Positions 57,664 through 64,000 of a DNA stretch of 64,000 bases are shown here, piece after piece. This DNA comes from Neiella marina (GTDB lineage: Bacteria > Pseudomonadota > Gammaproteobacteria > Enterobacterales > Neiellaceae): the NCBI RefSeq assembly GCF_002165625.1, contig NZ_NGNS01000005.1:1-64000 (forward strand), read 5' to 3'. A program made the position numbers and the translations under genes. The notes beneath the pieces were generated by a model. That model was not told the DNA's origin. It ran no database searches and worked only from the letters and a program-made list of their open reading frames with translations. Numbering within the stretch: position 1 is the stretch's first letter; every line of letters starts with the position of its first letter.

Positions 57664-57715
57664 GTCACATTAGGTAGGTCACATTAGTTAGGTGACGTTA
57701 GTTCGACCATATTAG
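57664..57715. repeat. Four imperfect 14-bp tandem repeats
   Basis: GTCACATTAG at 57664, GTCACATTAG at 57678, GTGACGTTAG at 57692 and ACCATATTAG at 57706, each followed by a 4-base spacer such as GTAG or TTAG. Period is exactly 14 bp. It lies 5 nt past the serC stop and ends 28 bp before hisC. Confidence 0.85.
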
Positions 57716-57743
57716 TGAAGCCGTATTGCATTTAGGAGTAGTG

Positions 57744-58850
57744 ATGAGCTGTGATTTTCTTGCTTTAGCCAATTCCGGAGTTCAGAGTTTGCAGCCCTAT
57801 CAGGCTGGTAAACCAACTTCTGAACTTGAACGAGAACTTGGCATTCGCAACATTGTAAAGTTGGCGAGTAATGAAAACCCTTTGGGTATTAGCAATCGCG
57901 TCAAGCAGTTGCTGTGTGATGAGCTGGATGAGTTGTCGCGCTATCCGGATTCCAATGGTTTTTATCTCAAGACTGCGCTGGCACAAAAACTGACTGCCAA
58001 GGCCGAGCAAATTACTTTGGGTAATGGCTCCAATGACGTATTGGAGCTCATAGCAAGAGCCTTTGTTTCTGAACAGCATGAAGTGATTTTTTCGGAGCAT
58101 GCGTTTGTTGTTTATCCATTGGTGACCAAAGCCATTGGCGCTACCGCAGTGCAAGTGCCGGCGAAAGACTATGGTCATGATTTGGATGCCATGGCAGCAG
58201 CAATTACTGAACGCACCCGCCTTATTTTCATTGCTAATCCCAATAACCCGACAGGAACATTTCTAACGAGCTCGGAGTTAAAACACTTCCTCGACAAAGT
58301 GCCAGAGCATGTTTTGGTGGTACTTGATGAAGCATATTATGAGTACGTTGATAAGGCTGAGCGTGCACCATCGATTGCTTGGCTCAATCACTACCCTAAT
58401 TTGATCGTATCTCGCACTTTCTCAAAAGCTTACGGTTTAGCTGGTCTGCGGGTTGGCTATGCGGTGTCAAACGCGGACATTGCCGATGTGCTTAATCGCG
58501 TCCGTCAACCATTTAACTGTAACTCGCTGGCTCTAGCGGCTGCCGAGCTGGTGTTAGATGACGCTGATTACTTAACCGCTTCGGTTGAAATCAACCGTGT
58601 TGGTATGATTCAGCTGACTGAGCGATTTGATGAACTGGGCTTGGACTATATTCCATCGAAAGCAAACTTCGTGACAGTTGATGTTGGTCGTAATGGCGCC
58701 GAGGTTTATCAAGCCTTGTTACAAGAAGGTGTGATTGTTCGCCCTATTGGCGGCTATGGCCTGCCGAATCATTTGCGGGTGAGTGTCGGGTTGGAAAACG
58801 AAAACCAACGCTTCCTCGAAGCCCTTTGCAAAGTGCTTGCATTAAAGTAA
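57744..58850 (+). CDS. hisC: Histidinol-phosphate / aromatic aminotransferase
   Basis: Class II-type fold-I PLP aminotransferase, 368 residues from the ATG with AGGAGT at 4-5 nt (a few upstream codons rejected). LASNENPLG, YPDSNG, ANPNNPTGTF, LDEAYYEY and PLP Lys228 in SRTFSKAYGLAGLRVGYA are all HisC landmarks. It lies between serC and aroA instead of in a his operon. In relatives this second copy (hisC2) is thought to serve phenylalanine/tyrosine formation, which fits the aroA context (inference). A hairpin terminator-like element follows. Confidence 0.93.
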   Translation: MSCDFLALANSGVQSLQPYQAGKPTSELERELGIRNIVKLASNENPLGISNRVKQLLCDELDELSRYPDSNGFYLKTALAQKLTAKAEQITLGNGSNDVLELIARAFVSEQHEVIFSEHAFVVYPLVTKAIGATAVQVPAKDYGHDLDAMAAAITERTRLIFIANPNNPTGTFLTSSELKHFLDKVPEHVLVVLDEAYYEYVDKAERAPSIAWLNHYPNLIVSRTFSKAYGLAGLRVGYAVSNADIADVLNRVRQPFNCNSLALAAAELVLDDADYLTASVEINRVGMIQLTERFDELGLDYIPSKANFVTVDVGRNGAEVYQALLQEGVIVRPIGGYGLPNHLRVSVGLENENQRFLEALCKVLALK

Positions 58851-58871
58851 GCTCTCTCACCACTTTTATTC

Positions 58872-58901
58872 ATGGGCTGACTCGTTGTCGGCCCATTTTC
58901 T
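58872..58901 (+). terminator. Weak terminator or attenuator between hisC and aroA
   Basis: ATGGGC (58872-58877) / GCCCAT (58891-58896), extended by GAC/GTC with one mismatch, followed by TTTC. Likely partial. Confidence 0.5.
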
Positions 58902-58933
58902 GATAGCTAATACTAAAGGAGCGTTTTGACTCC

Positions 58934-60217
58934 ATGGATTCTCTGACCCTCAATCCAATTGCTCGCGTCAATGGCACCGTTAACTTGCCAGGCTCTAAGA
59001 GCGTATCTAACCGTGCTTTATTGCTGGCTGCGCTGGCCAGTGGTGAAACTCACCTGACTAATCTGCTCGATAGCGATGACATCCGCCACATGCTCAACGC
59101 GTTGAAAGCGCTGGGTGTTGACTATCGACTTTCTGATTGCAAAACCGAATGCTGGGTGCAAGGCAATGGTGGTCCGTTTGCGGTAACTGAGCCGTTGGAT
59201 TTGTTTCTTGGTAATGCCGGTACCGCAATGCGTCCGCTTTGTGCCGCGTTGACGCTCGGCTCTGGTGAAGTTGTGCTTGGTGGTGAGCCGCGGATGGAAG
59301 AGCGACCAATTTTGCATTTGGTTGATGCCTTGCAAGCGCTCGGTACTGACGTTACGTATCTGAAGAATGAAGGTTATCCACCAGTCAAAATCGTTGGCAC
59401 AGGTTTGAATGGTGGCACTGTTAAGATTGATGGCTCGATTTCTAGTCAGTTCTTAACTGCGCTACTGATGTCTGCGCCGTTAGCGAAAGAAGATTTGGCG
59501 ATTGAAATTATCGGTGAGTTGGTCTCCAAGCCTTACATCGATATCACCTTGCACTTGATGGCGCAATTTGGTGTTGAAGTCAGCCATGATGATTATCAGG
59601 TTTTCCATGTCAAAGCAGGGCAAAGCTACCAATCACCTGGTGATTTGTTGGTCGAAGGTGATGCATCATCTGCATCTTATTTCCTTGCTGCCGCCGCCAT
59701 CAAAGGTGGCGAAATCAAAGTTACCGGCATTGGCAAGAACAGTATTCAGGGCGACATTCAGTTTGCTGACGCTATTGCGGCTATGGGGGGCGAGGTTGAA
59801 TGGGGTGACGATTACATCATTGCTCGTCGCGGCGAGTTAAAAGCCGTTGATATGGATTTCAACCATATTCCAGATGCAGCGATGACCATTGCCACAGCGG
59901 CGCTATTTGCCGAGGGCACCACGGTGATTCGCAATGTCTACAACTGGCGGGTAAAAGAAACCGACCGTTTGGCTGCCATGGCGACCGAGCTACGTAAGGT
60001 TGGCGCCGAAGTAGAAGAAGGCGAAGACTATATTAAGGTTGTACCGCCAGCACAGTTGCAACATGCGGCGATCGATACCTACAACGATCACCGCATGGCC
60101 ATGTGCTTCTCACTGGTTGCTTTGTCGGATACGCCGGTCACTATCAACGACCCGGGTTGTACTTCAAAGACTTTTCCTGATTATTTTGATCGTTTGGCGC
60201 AACTGGCCAGCGAATAA
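58934..60217 (+). CDS. aroA: 3-phosphoshikimate 1-carboxyvinyltransferase (EPSP synthase)
   Basis: Shikimate-pathway enzyme joining PEP and shikimate-3-phosphate. 427 residues, class [21 protein letters not shown] has Lys22, Ser23 and Arg27; [10 protein letters not shown] has Gly96 and Pro101, the glyphosate-sensitive form; [11 protein letters not shown] and GDHRMAM-type [12 protein letters not shown] complete the site. AGGAG precedes the ATG at a long spacing. A terminator follows, separating it from cmk. Confidence 0.98.
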   Translation: MDSLTLNPIARVNGTVNLPGSKSVSNRALLLAALASGETHLTNLLDSDDIRHMLNALKALGVDYRLSDCKTECWVQGNGGPFAVTEPLDLFLGNAGTAMRPLCAALTLGSGEVVLGGEPRMEERPILHLVDALQALGTDVTYLKNEGYPPVKIVGTGLNGGTVKIDGSISSQFLTALLMSAPLAKEDLAIEIIGELVSKPYIDITLHLMAQFGVEVSHDDYQVFHVKAGQSYQSPGDLLVEGDASSASYFLAAAAIKGGEIKVTGIGKNSIQGDIQFADAIAAMGGEVEWGDDYIIARRGELKAVDMDFNHIPDAAMTIATAALFAEGTTVIRNVYNWRVKETDRLAAMATELRKVGAEVEEGEDYIKVVPPAQLQHAAIDTYNDHRMAMCFSLVALSDTPVTINDPGCTSKTFPDYFDRLAQLASE

Positions 60218-60250
60218 ACAAATCACCGAAAAAGTGCATCTTGTGTAAAT

Positions 60251-60276
60251 AAGGCGGTCCAAGGGCCGCCTTTTTG
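60251..60276 (+). terminator. Terminator after aroA
   Basis: AAGGCGG (60251-60257) / CCGCCTT (60266-60272), 8-nt loop, five Ts. Confidence 0.87.
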
Positions 60277-60301
60277 ATCCCATAATTTCATCATTCTGAC
60301 A

Positions 60302-60329
60302 TTGTATAGGGATGATGACCCTCTATAAT
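60302..60329 (+). promoter_or_regulatory. Promoter of cmk-rpsA
   Basis: TTGTAT (60302-60307), 16-bp spacer, perfect TATAAT (60324-60329), about 60 bp before the cmk ATG and 30 bp after the aroA terminator. Confidence 0.75.
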
Positions 60330-60388
60330 GTGCCGCCATTAAAGCAGCAGCTTTACTTTTCTTTGTTTTCGTCGGATAGGAGCAACAC

Positions 60389-61117
60389 ATGAGCCAAGGG
60401 CAACAGGATTCAGCCACAGACACACACAGCAACATTCCAATGATTGCTGTCGATGGTCCCAGTGGCTCCGGCAAAGGCACCTTGTGCAAACGTTTGGCGA
60501 AGCACCTTGGCTGGCAACTCCTCGATAGCGGTGCGATATACCGAGTGTTGGCATTAGCTGCTCTGCATCACAACGTTGAATTGGATGATGAAGAAGCGCT
60601 CGTGGCTTTGGCAAGTCATCTTGATGTTACTTTTGAAGCCCGCGAAGATTCCGAAGTGGTCAGTGTCATGCTCGAAGGCGAAGACGTCAGTAAGGCCATT
60701 CGTACTGAAGAATGCGGTGCTGCTGCATCGAAAGTGGCACCATTTCCGAAAGTGAGAGAGGCGCTGTTGCAGCGGCAACGTGCGTTTCGCAGCGCCCCTG
60801 GCTTGATTGCCGACGGCCGTGATATGGGAACCGTAGTATTCCCTGACGCACCAATCAAAGTATTTCTTACTGCCAGTGCTGAAGAGCGCGCCAGACGGCG
60901 GGTTTCTCAGTTGCAAAGTGCCGGTCAGAGTGCTAACATCGCGCAAATTTTAGCCGACATCCAAGCACGGGATGATCGTGATATGAATCGAGCCGTGGCG
61001 CCGCTTAAACCAGCGGATGATGCTATTAGTCTTGATACCACGACATTGAGCTTAGATGAGGTAGAAGCCGAAGTGTTGGCATATGCCAAAACACGGCTAC
61101 CAGAATTAAAGGCGTAA
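60389..61117 (+). CDS. cmk: Cytidylate kinase
   Basis: Phosphorylates CMP and dCMP. 242 residues. P-loop GPSGSGKGT at 23-31; [30 protein letters not shown] and [19 protein letters not shown] are family blocks. The N-terminus ([15 protein letters not shown]) is about 13 residues longer than in E. coli. GGAG lies 6-7 nt before the ATG. Sits upstream of rpsA, a very widely conserved pair. Confidence 0.97.
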   Translation: MSQGQQDSATDTHSNIPMIAVDGPSGSGKGTLCKRLAKHLGWQLLDSGAIYRVLALAALHHNVELDDEEALVALASHLDVTFEAREDSEVVSVMLEGEDVSKAIRTEECGAAASKVAPFPKVREALLQRQRAFRSAPGLIADGRDMGTVVFPDAPIKVFLTASAEERARRRVSQLQSAGQSANIAQILADIQARDDRDMNRAVAPLKPADDAISLDTTTLSLDEVEAEVLAYAKTRLPELKA

Positions 61118-61291
61118 GCCATTCCCGTATGATGATCCTTACAGGAGCTCATATAGGGAAAACGGACATTGTGTAGGGCAACGTTCCTACGAATGGGTAC
61201 TGTTTGTATGGATGCAGACGGTAATTTATAAGCAGCCCCAGCTAGCCGGATTGCTAGGTGGTACTTTTGTATTTTAAAAAGTTAATTAAAC
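61118..61291 (+). promoter_or_regulatory. rpsA leader with hairpins and no SD
   Basis: 174-nt leader. Hairpins GTAGG/CCTAC (61173-61190) and CTAGC/GCTAG (61242-61257) precede an AT-rich stretch with no Shine-Dalgarno before the ATG. S1 autoregulation in E. coli uses the same kind of leader: folded hairpins and a missing SD. Confidence 0.65.
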
Positions 61292-62962
61292 ATGACTGAA
61301 TCATTTGCTGATCTCTTTGAAGAAAGCTTAAAAGAACTTGAAACCCGTCCTGGCTCGATCGTTAAGGGCACCATCGTTGCAATCGAAAACGGTGTTGTTC
61401 TGGTTGACGCTGGCCTGAAATCTGAATCTGCTATCCCAGCAGAGCAATTCAAAAACGCCGAAGGCGAACTTGAAGTCGCTCTGGGTGACTCTGTAGACGT
61501 TGCTCTGGATGCAGTTGAAGATGGTTTCGGTGAAACTCAGCTGTCTCGCGAGAAAGCCAAACGTCACGAAGCTTGGATCGTTCTTGAGAAAGCTTACGAA
61601 GACGCAGAAACTGTTACCGGTGTTATCAACGGTAAAGTTAAAGGCGGTTTCACTGTTGATGTAGGTAACATCCGCGCATTCTTGCCAGGTTCTTTGGTTG
61701 ACGTACGTCCAGTACGTGACACTTTGCACTTGGAAGGCAAAGAGCTGGAATTCAAAGTGATCAAGCTCGACAAGCGTCGCAACAACGTTGTTGTTTCTCG
61801 CCGCGCAGTTATCGAGTCTGAAACTAGCCAAGAACGTGAGTCTCTGCTTGAGAACTTGCAGGAAGGTCAAGAAGTTAAAGGTATCGTTAAGAACCTGACC
61901 GAATACGGTGCTTTCGTAGACCTGGGCGGTGTAGACGGCCTGCTGCACATCACTGACATGGCTTGGAAGCGCGTTAAGCACCCAAGCGAAATCGTAAATG
62001 TTGGTGACGAAATCAATGTTAAAGTTCTGAAGTTCGACCGTGAGCGCACTCGCGTATCATTGGGTCTGAAGCAACTGGGTGAAGATCCATGGGTAGCAAT
62101 TGCTAGCCGTTACCCAGAAAGCACTCGCTTGACTGGTCGCGTGACTAACCTGACTGACTACGGCTGCTTCGTTGAAATCGAAGAAGGCGTTGAAGGTCTG
62201 GTACACGTTTCAGAAATGGATTGGACTAACAAAAACGTACACCCTGCGAAAATCGTTCAATTGGGTGATAGCGTTGAAGTTATGGTTCTGGAAATCGACG
62301 AAGAACGTCGCCGTATTTCTCTGGGTCTTAAGCAGTGTAAAGTTAACCCATGGGATGAGTTCGCTACTAAATTCAACAAGGGCGATCAAGTTAGCGGTAA
62401 GATCAAGTCTATCACTGACTTCGGTATCTTCATCGGTCTGGACGGTGGCATCGACGGTCTGGTTCACTTGTCTGACATTTCTTGGAACGCAGCTGGCGAA
62501 GAAGCCGTTCGCGAATACAAGAAAGGCGACGAAGTTACTGCCGTTGTATTGCAAGTGGACCCAGAGCGCGAGCGCATCAGCTTGGGCGTGAAGCAACTGG
62601 CTGAAGATCCATTTAATAAATATCTGAACGACAACAAGAAAGGTGCTATTGTTACTGGTAAGGTTGTCGCAGTTGACGCGAAAGGCGCAACCATTGAGCT
62701 GGCAGACAGCGTTGAAGGCTACCTGCGTGTAGCTGACATCTCTCGTGACCGTATCGAAGATGCGTCTTTGGTATTGAACGAAGGTGATGACGTTGAAGCT
62801 AAGCTGATGGGCGTTGATCGTAAGAACCGCCAAATCAATCTGTCTATCCGTGCTAAGGATGAAGCAGAAGAGAAAGCGGCTCTTGACAAAGTCAACGAGA
62901 GCAGCAGCGATGCTGGCTTCAGCAACGCTATGGCCGAAGCATTCAAAAACGCTAAAGGCTAA
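61292..62962 (+). CDS. rpsA: 30S ribosomal protein S1
   Basis: 556 residues with six S1 (OB-fold) domains: two ribosome-binding ones (about 20-90 and 105-175) and four RNA-binding ones, each opening with a G-x-V pattern and holding a F/G-x-F-V-x-I/L motif (for example [21 protein letters not shown] and [23 protein letters not shown]). Codon use is strongly biased, as in highly expressed genes. The start lacks an SD. ihfB follows after a GC-rich hairpin. Confidence 0.99.
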   Translation: MTESFADLFEESLKELETRPGSIVKGTIVAIENGVVLVDAGLKSESAIPAEQFKNAEGELEVALGDSVDVALDAVEDGFGETQLSREKAKRHEAWIVLEKAYEDAETVTGVINGKVKGGFTVDVGNIRAFLPGSLVDVRPVRDTLHLEGKELEFKVIKLDKRRNNVVVSRRAVIESETSQERESLLENLQEGQEVKGIVKNLTEYGAFVDLGGVDGLLHITDMAWKRVKHPSEIVNVGDEINVKVLKFDRERTRVSLGLKQLGEDPWVAIASRYPESTRLTGRVTNLTDYGCFVEIEEGVEGLVHVSEMDWTNKNVHPAKIVQLGDSVEVMVLEIDEERRRISLGLKQCKVNPWDEFATKFNKGDQVSGKIKSITDFGIFIGLDGGIDGLVHLSDISWNAAGEEAVREYKKGDEVTAVVLQVDPERERISLGVKQLAEDPFNKYLNDNKKGAIVTGKVVAVDAKGATIELADSVEGYLRVADISRDRIEDASLVLNEGDDVEAKLMGVDRKNRQINLSIRAKDEAEEKAALDKVNESSSDAGFSNAMAEAFKNAKG

Positions 62963-62968
62963 TGTTCA

Positions 62969-62986
62969 GGGGGAGGTAACTCCCCC
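62969..62986 (+). other. GC-rich hairpin between rpsA and ihfB
   Basis: GGGGGAG (62969-62975) / CTCCCCC (62980-62986) with a GTAA loop (GNRA-type). No T-run, so likely an mRNA-stabilising or partially terminating element that lowers ihfB output relative to rpsA. Confidence 0.65.
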
Positions 62987-63031
62987 CAGCAGCAACCAAT
63001 ACTTGGCAATAACAGGACGGTGACGTTAGGT

Positions 63032-63316
63032 ATGACTAAATCTGAACTGATTGAACGTCTGGCCAGCAAGCAGTTGCAGCTGTCAGCTAAAGAAGTCGAA
63101 AACGCCATTAAAGAGCTCATCGAGCAAATGGCAACCACGCTGGAATCAGGTGATCGCATTGAGATCCGTGGTTTCGGTAGTTTTTCACTGCACTATCGTG
63201 CTCCTCGTGTCGGACGCAATCCGAAAACGGGCGACTCGGTTGAACTGGAAGGCAAATACGTCCCACATTTCAAGCCGGGTAAAGAGCTGCGTGAACGAGT
63301 GAACAACGTTGGTTAA
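63032..63316 (+). CDS. ihfB: Integration host factor subunit beta
   Basis: DNA-bending protein, partner of IhfA. 94 residues from the ATG ([11 protein letters not shown]), the E. coli length; four upstream codons rejected. The DNA-binding arm [30 protein letters not shown], with the intercalating Pro, and [17 protein letters not shown] are nearly identical to E. coli. AGGACGG lies upstream. Terminator follows. Confidence 0.98.
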   Translation: MTKSELIERLASKQLQLSAKEVENAIKELIEQMATTLESGDRIEIRGFGSFSLHYRAPRVGRNPKTGDSVELEGKYVPHFKPGKELRERVNNVG

Positions 63317-63344
63317 CGATTTCTTGTACTGAAATCAATCGAAG

Positions 63345-63379
63345 ACGGCATGCCGAATAGGCGTGCCGTTTTTTTTTTG
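63345..63379 (+). terminator. Terminator after ihfB
   Basis: ACGGCATGCC (63345-63354) / GGCGTGCCGT (63360-63369), one G-T pair, GAATA loop, then more than eight Ts. Confidence 0.94.
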
Positions 63380-63421
63380 CAATAATCTAAGTCATTCGTT
63401 TGTTAATAAGTTTTCAATTCT

Positions 63422-63694
63422 ATGAAACTGTTCCTGACAATTGTCATTGTTGTGTTGTTAGTCGTGCTGGGGCTAAGTTTTGGCGCCCAGAATGATACTC
63501 AGGTCACCGTCAACTATCTGATTGCTCAGGATACCTTCTCGCTTCCCAGTGTGATTGCGGTCGTGCTTGTGTTCGGCTTTATTCTCGGTTGGGCAACTAC
63601 CGCAGCAGGCTATTTTTCTCAGCGCTGGAAATATGGCCGATTGTTGCGAAAAAATCGTAAGCTACAACGTCAAATTGATTCGGCAGAAAGCTAA
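63422..63694 (+). CDS. lapA: Lipopolysaccharide assembly protein LapA
   Basis: 90-residue inner-membrane protein (DUF1049) with two helices (about 4-22 and 41-64) and a cytoplasmic coiled tail (WKYGRLLRKNRKLQRQIDSAES). LapA works with LapB, and LapB controls FtsH-dependent turnover of LpxC. The hairpin GLSFGAQNDTQVTVNYLIAQ is the periplasmic loop. lapB begins 2 bp after its stop. Confidence 0.94.
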   Translation: MKLFLTIVIVVLLVVLGLSFGAQNDTQVTVNYLIAQDTFSLPSVIAVVLVFGFILGWATTAAGYFSQRWKYGRLLRKNRKLQRQIDSAES

Positions 63695-63696
63695 GT

Positions 63697-64000
63697 ATGC
63701 TTGAGCTGCTGTTTCTTCTGCTGCCGATTGCCGCTGCCTATGGTTGGTACATGGGGCGTCGGAGCGCGGCACAACAGCAGCAAGATCAGCAACAGCAATT
63801 ATCAGAAAAGTACGTCGCTGGTTTAAACTTCTTGTTGTCCGATCAGGCTGATAAGGCAGTTGACCTGTTTATCGAGATGATCGAGGTCGACAGCGATACC
63901 ATTGATACTCACATGGCACTAGCCAGCCTGTTTCGCAAACGCGGTGAAGTTGAAAAAGCGATAAAGATTCACCAAAACATCCTCGAACGCAGCCAACTTA
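63697..64000 (+). CDS. lapB: Lipopolysaccharide assembly protein LapB (5' part)
   Basis: Truncated by the window end: 101 codons seen of about 390. N-terminal anchor MLELLFLLLPIAAAYGWYMGRR, a Gln-rich spacer, then the first TPRs (YVAGLNFLLSDQADKAVDLFIEMIEVD, THMALASLFRKRGEVEKAIKIHQNIL in outline). The full protein has a C-terminal rubredoxin-like metal site. LapB (YciM) regulates LPS synthesis through FtsH and LpxC. Confidence 0.94.
   Translation, partial: MLELLFLLLPIAAAYGWYMGRRSAAQQQQDQQQQLSEKYVAGLNFLLSDQADKAVDLFIEMIEVDSDTIDTHMALASLFRKRGEVEKAIKIHQNILERSQL

Noticed and set aside
61328-61981. 217-codon frame antisense to rpsA
   Set aside because: Shadow of a highly biased ribosomal-protein gene; no SD, no recognisable domain. 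The 207-codon frame at 62210-62833 is the same kind of shadow.

Overview
The window is a stretch of gammaproteobacterial chromosome at roughly 48% GC by eye. Several things point to a marine Alteromonadales-type bacterium near Shewanella, Ferrimonas or Neiella: MotY (the T-ring protein of Na+-driven polar flagella) divergent from RNase T, a YfbV homologue beside ackA-pta, a DUF3718 protein, purT, and the run gyrA-serC-hisC-aroA-cmk-rpsA-ihfB-lapA-lapB. The genus cannot be fixed from sequence alone. I see no prophage, insertion sequence, integron or CRISPR array; almost everything is core-genome-like.

Layout. 1-3.5 kb: oxidative-stress genes (Fe superoxide dismutase, monothiol glutaredoxin, 2-Cys peroxiredoxin) and a solitary astB. 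3.8-10.7 kb: topA and cysB, with three extra genes between them: a TPR-bearing response regulator, a small soluble histidine kinase and a membrane-anchored coiled-coil protein. 10.7-17.4 kb: sdaA, pabB-nudL, class I fumarase, a MaoC-like dehydratase behind a palindromic operator, and an isoprenylcysteine methyltransferase-like protein. 17.4-27.7 kb: anaerobic fermentation block (ackA-pta, yfbV, pflB-pflA, a CbiM-like membrane protein and a DUF3360 permease) with FNR-like boxes in the control regions. 27.7-42 kb: xthA, a second TPR response regulator, tRNA-Tyr, rnt/motY, an FNR-boxed orphan secreted protein, a beta-barrel protein, purT, a hydratase, DUF3718, GIY-YIG, an ACT protein, a ceramidase-like protein and elbB. 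42-50 kb: three ion-coupled transporters, pyrBI, a glycine-zipper lipoprotein and an M48 lipoprotein protease. 50-64 kb: a large TolB-propeller/amidohydrolase protein, then gyrA through lapB, the last cut by the window end.

How the genes work together. PflB/PflA, Pta/AckA and the DUF3360 permease form a pyruvate-to-formate-plus-acetate route. PurT, which uses formate, and serine deaminase, which makes pyruvate, touch the same metabolites. FNR-like sites lie upstream of ackA, between pflB and the permease, and at a near-ideal class II position before the orphan secreted protein at 34245. Sodium coupling recurs: MotY, a sodium:solute symporter and two NhaC-like antiporters.

Most worth a second look: a 16-bp exact match to the Tn5 mosaic end (Nextera adapter) at 88-103; an apparent multi-hairpin non-coding RNA at about 49870-50045; two paralogous 62-residue proteins (28672 and 36248); a 23-codon ORF with a perfect Shine-Dalgarno and its own promoter and terminator (31955); and the REC-TPR/histidine-kinase module inserted between topA and cysB, with an unlinked paralogue.
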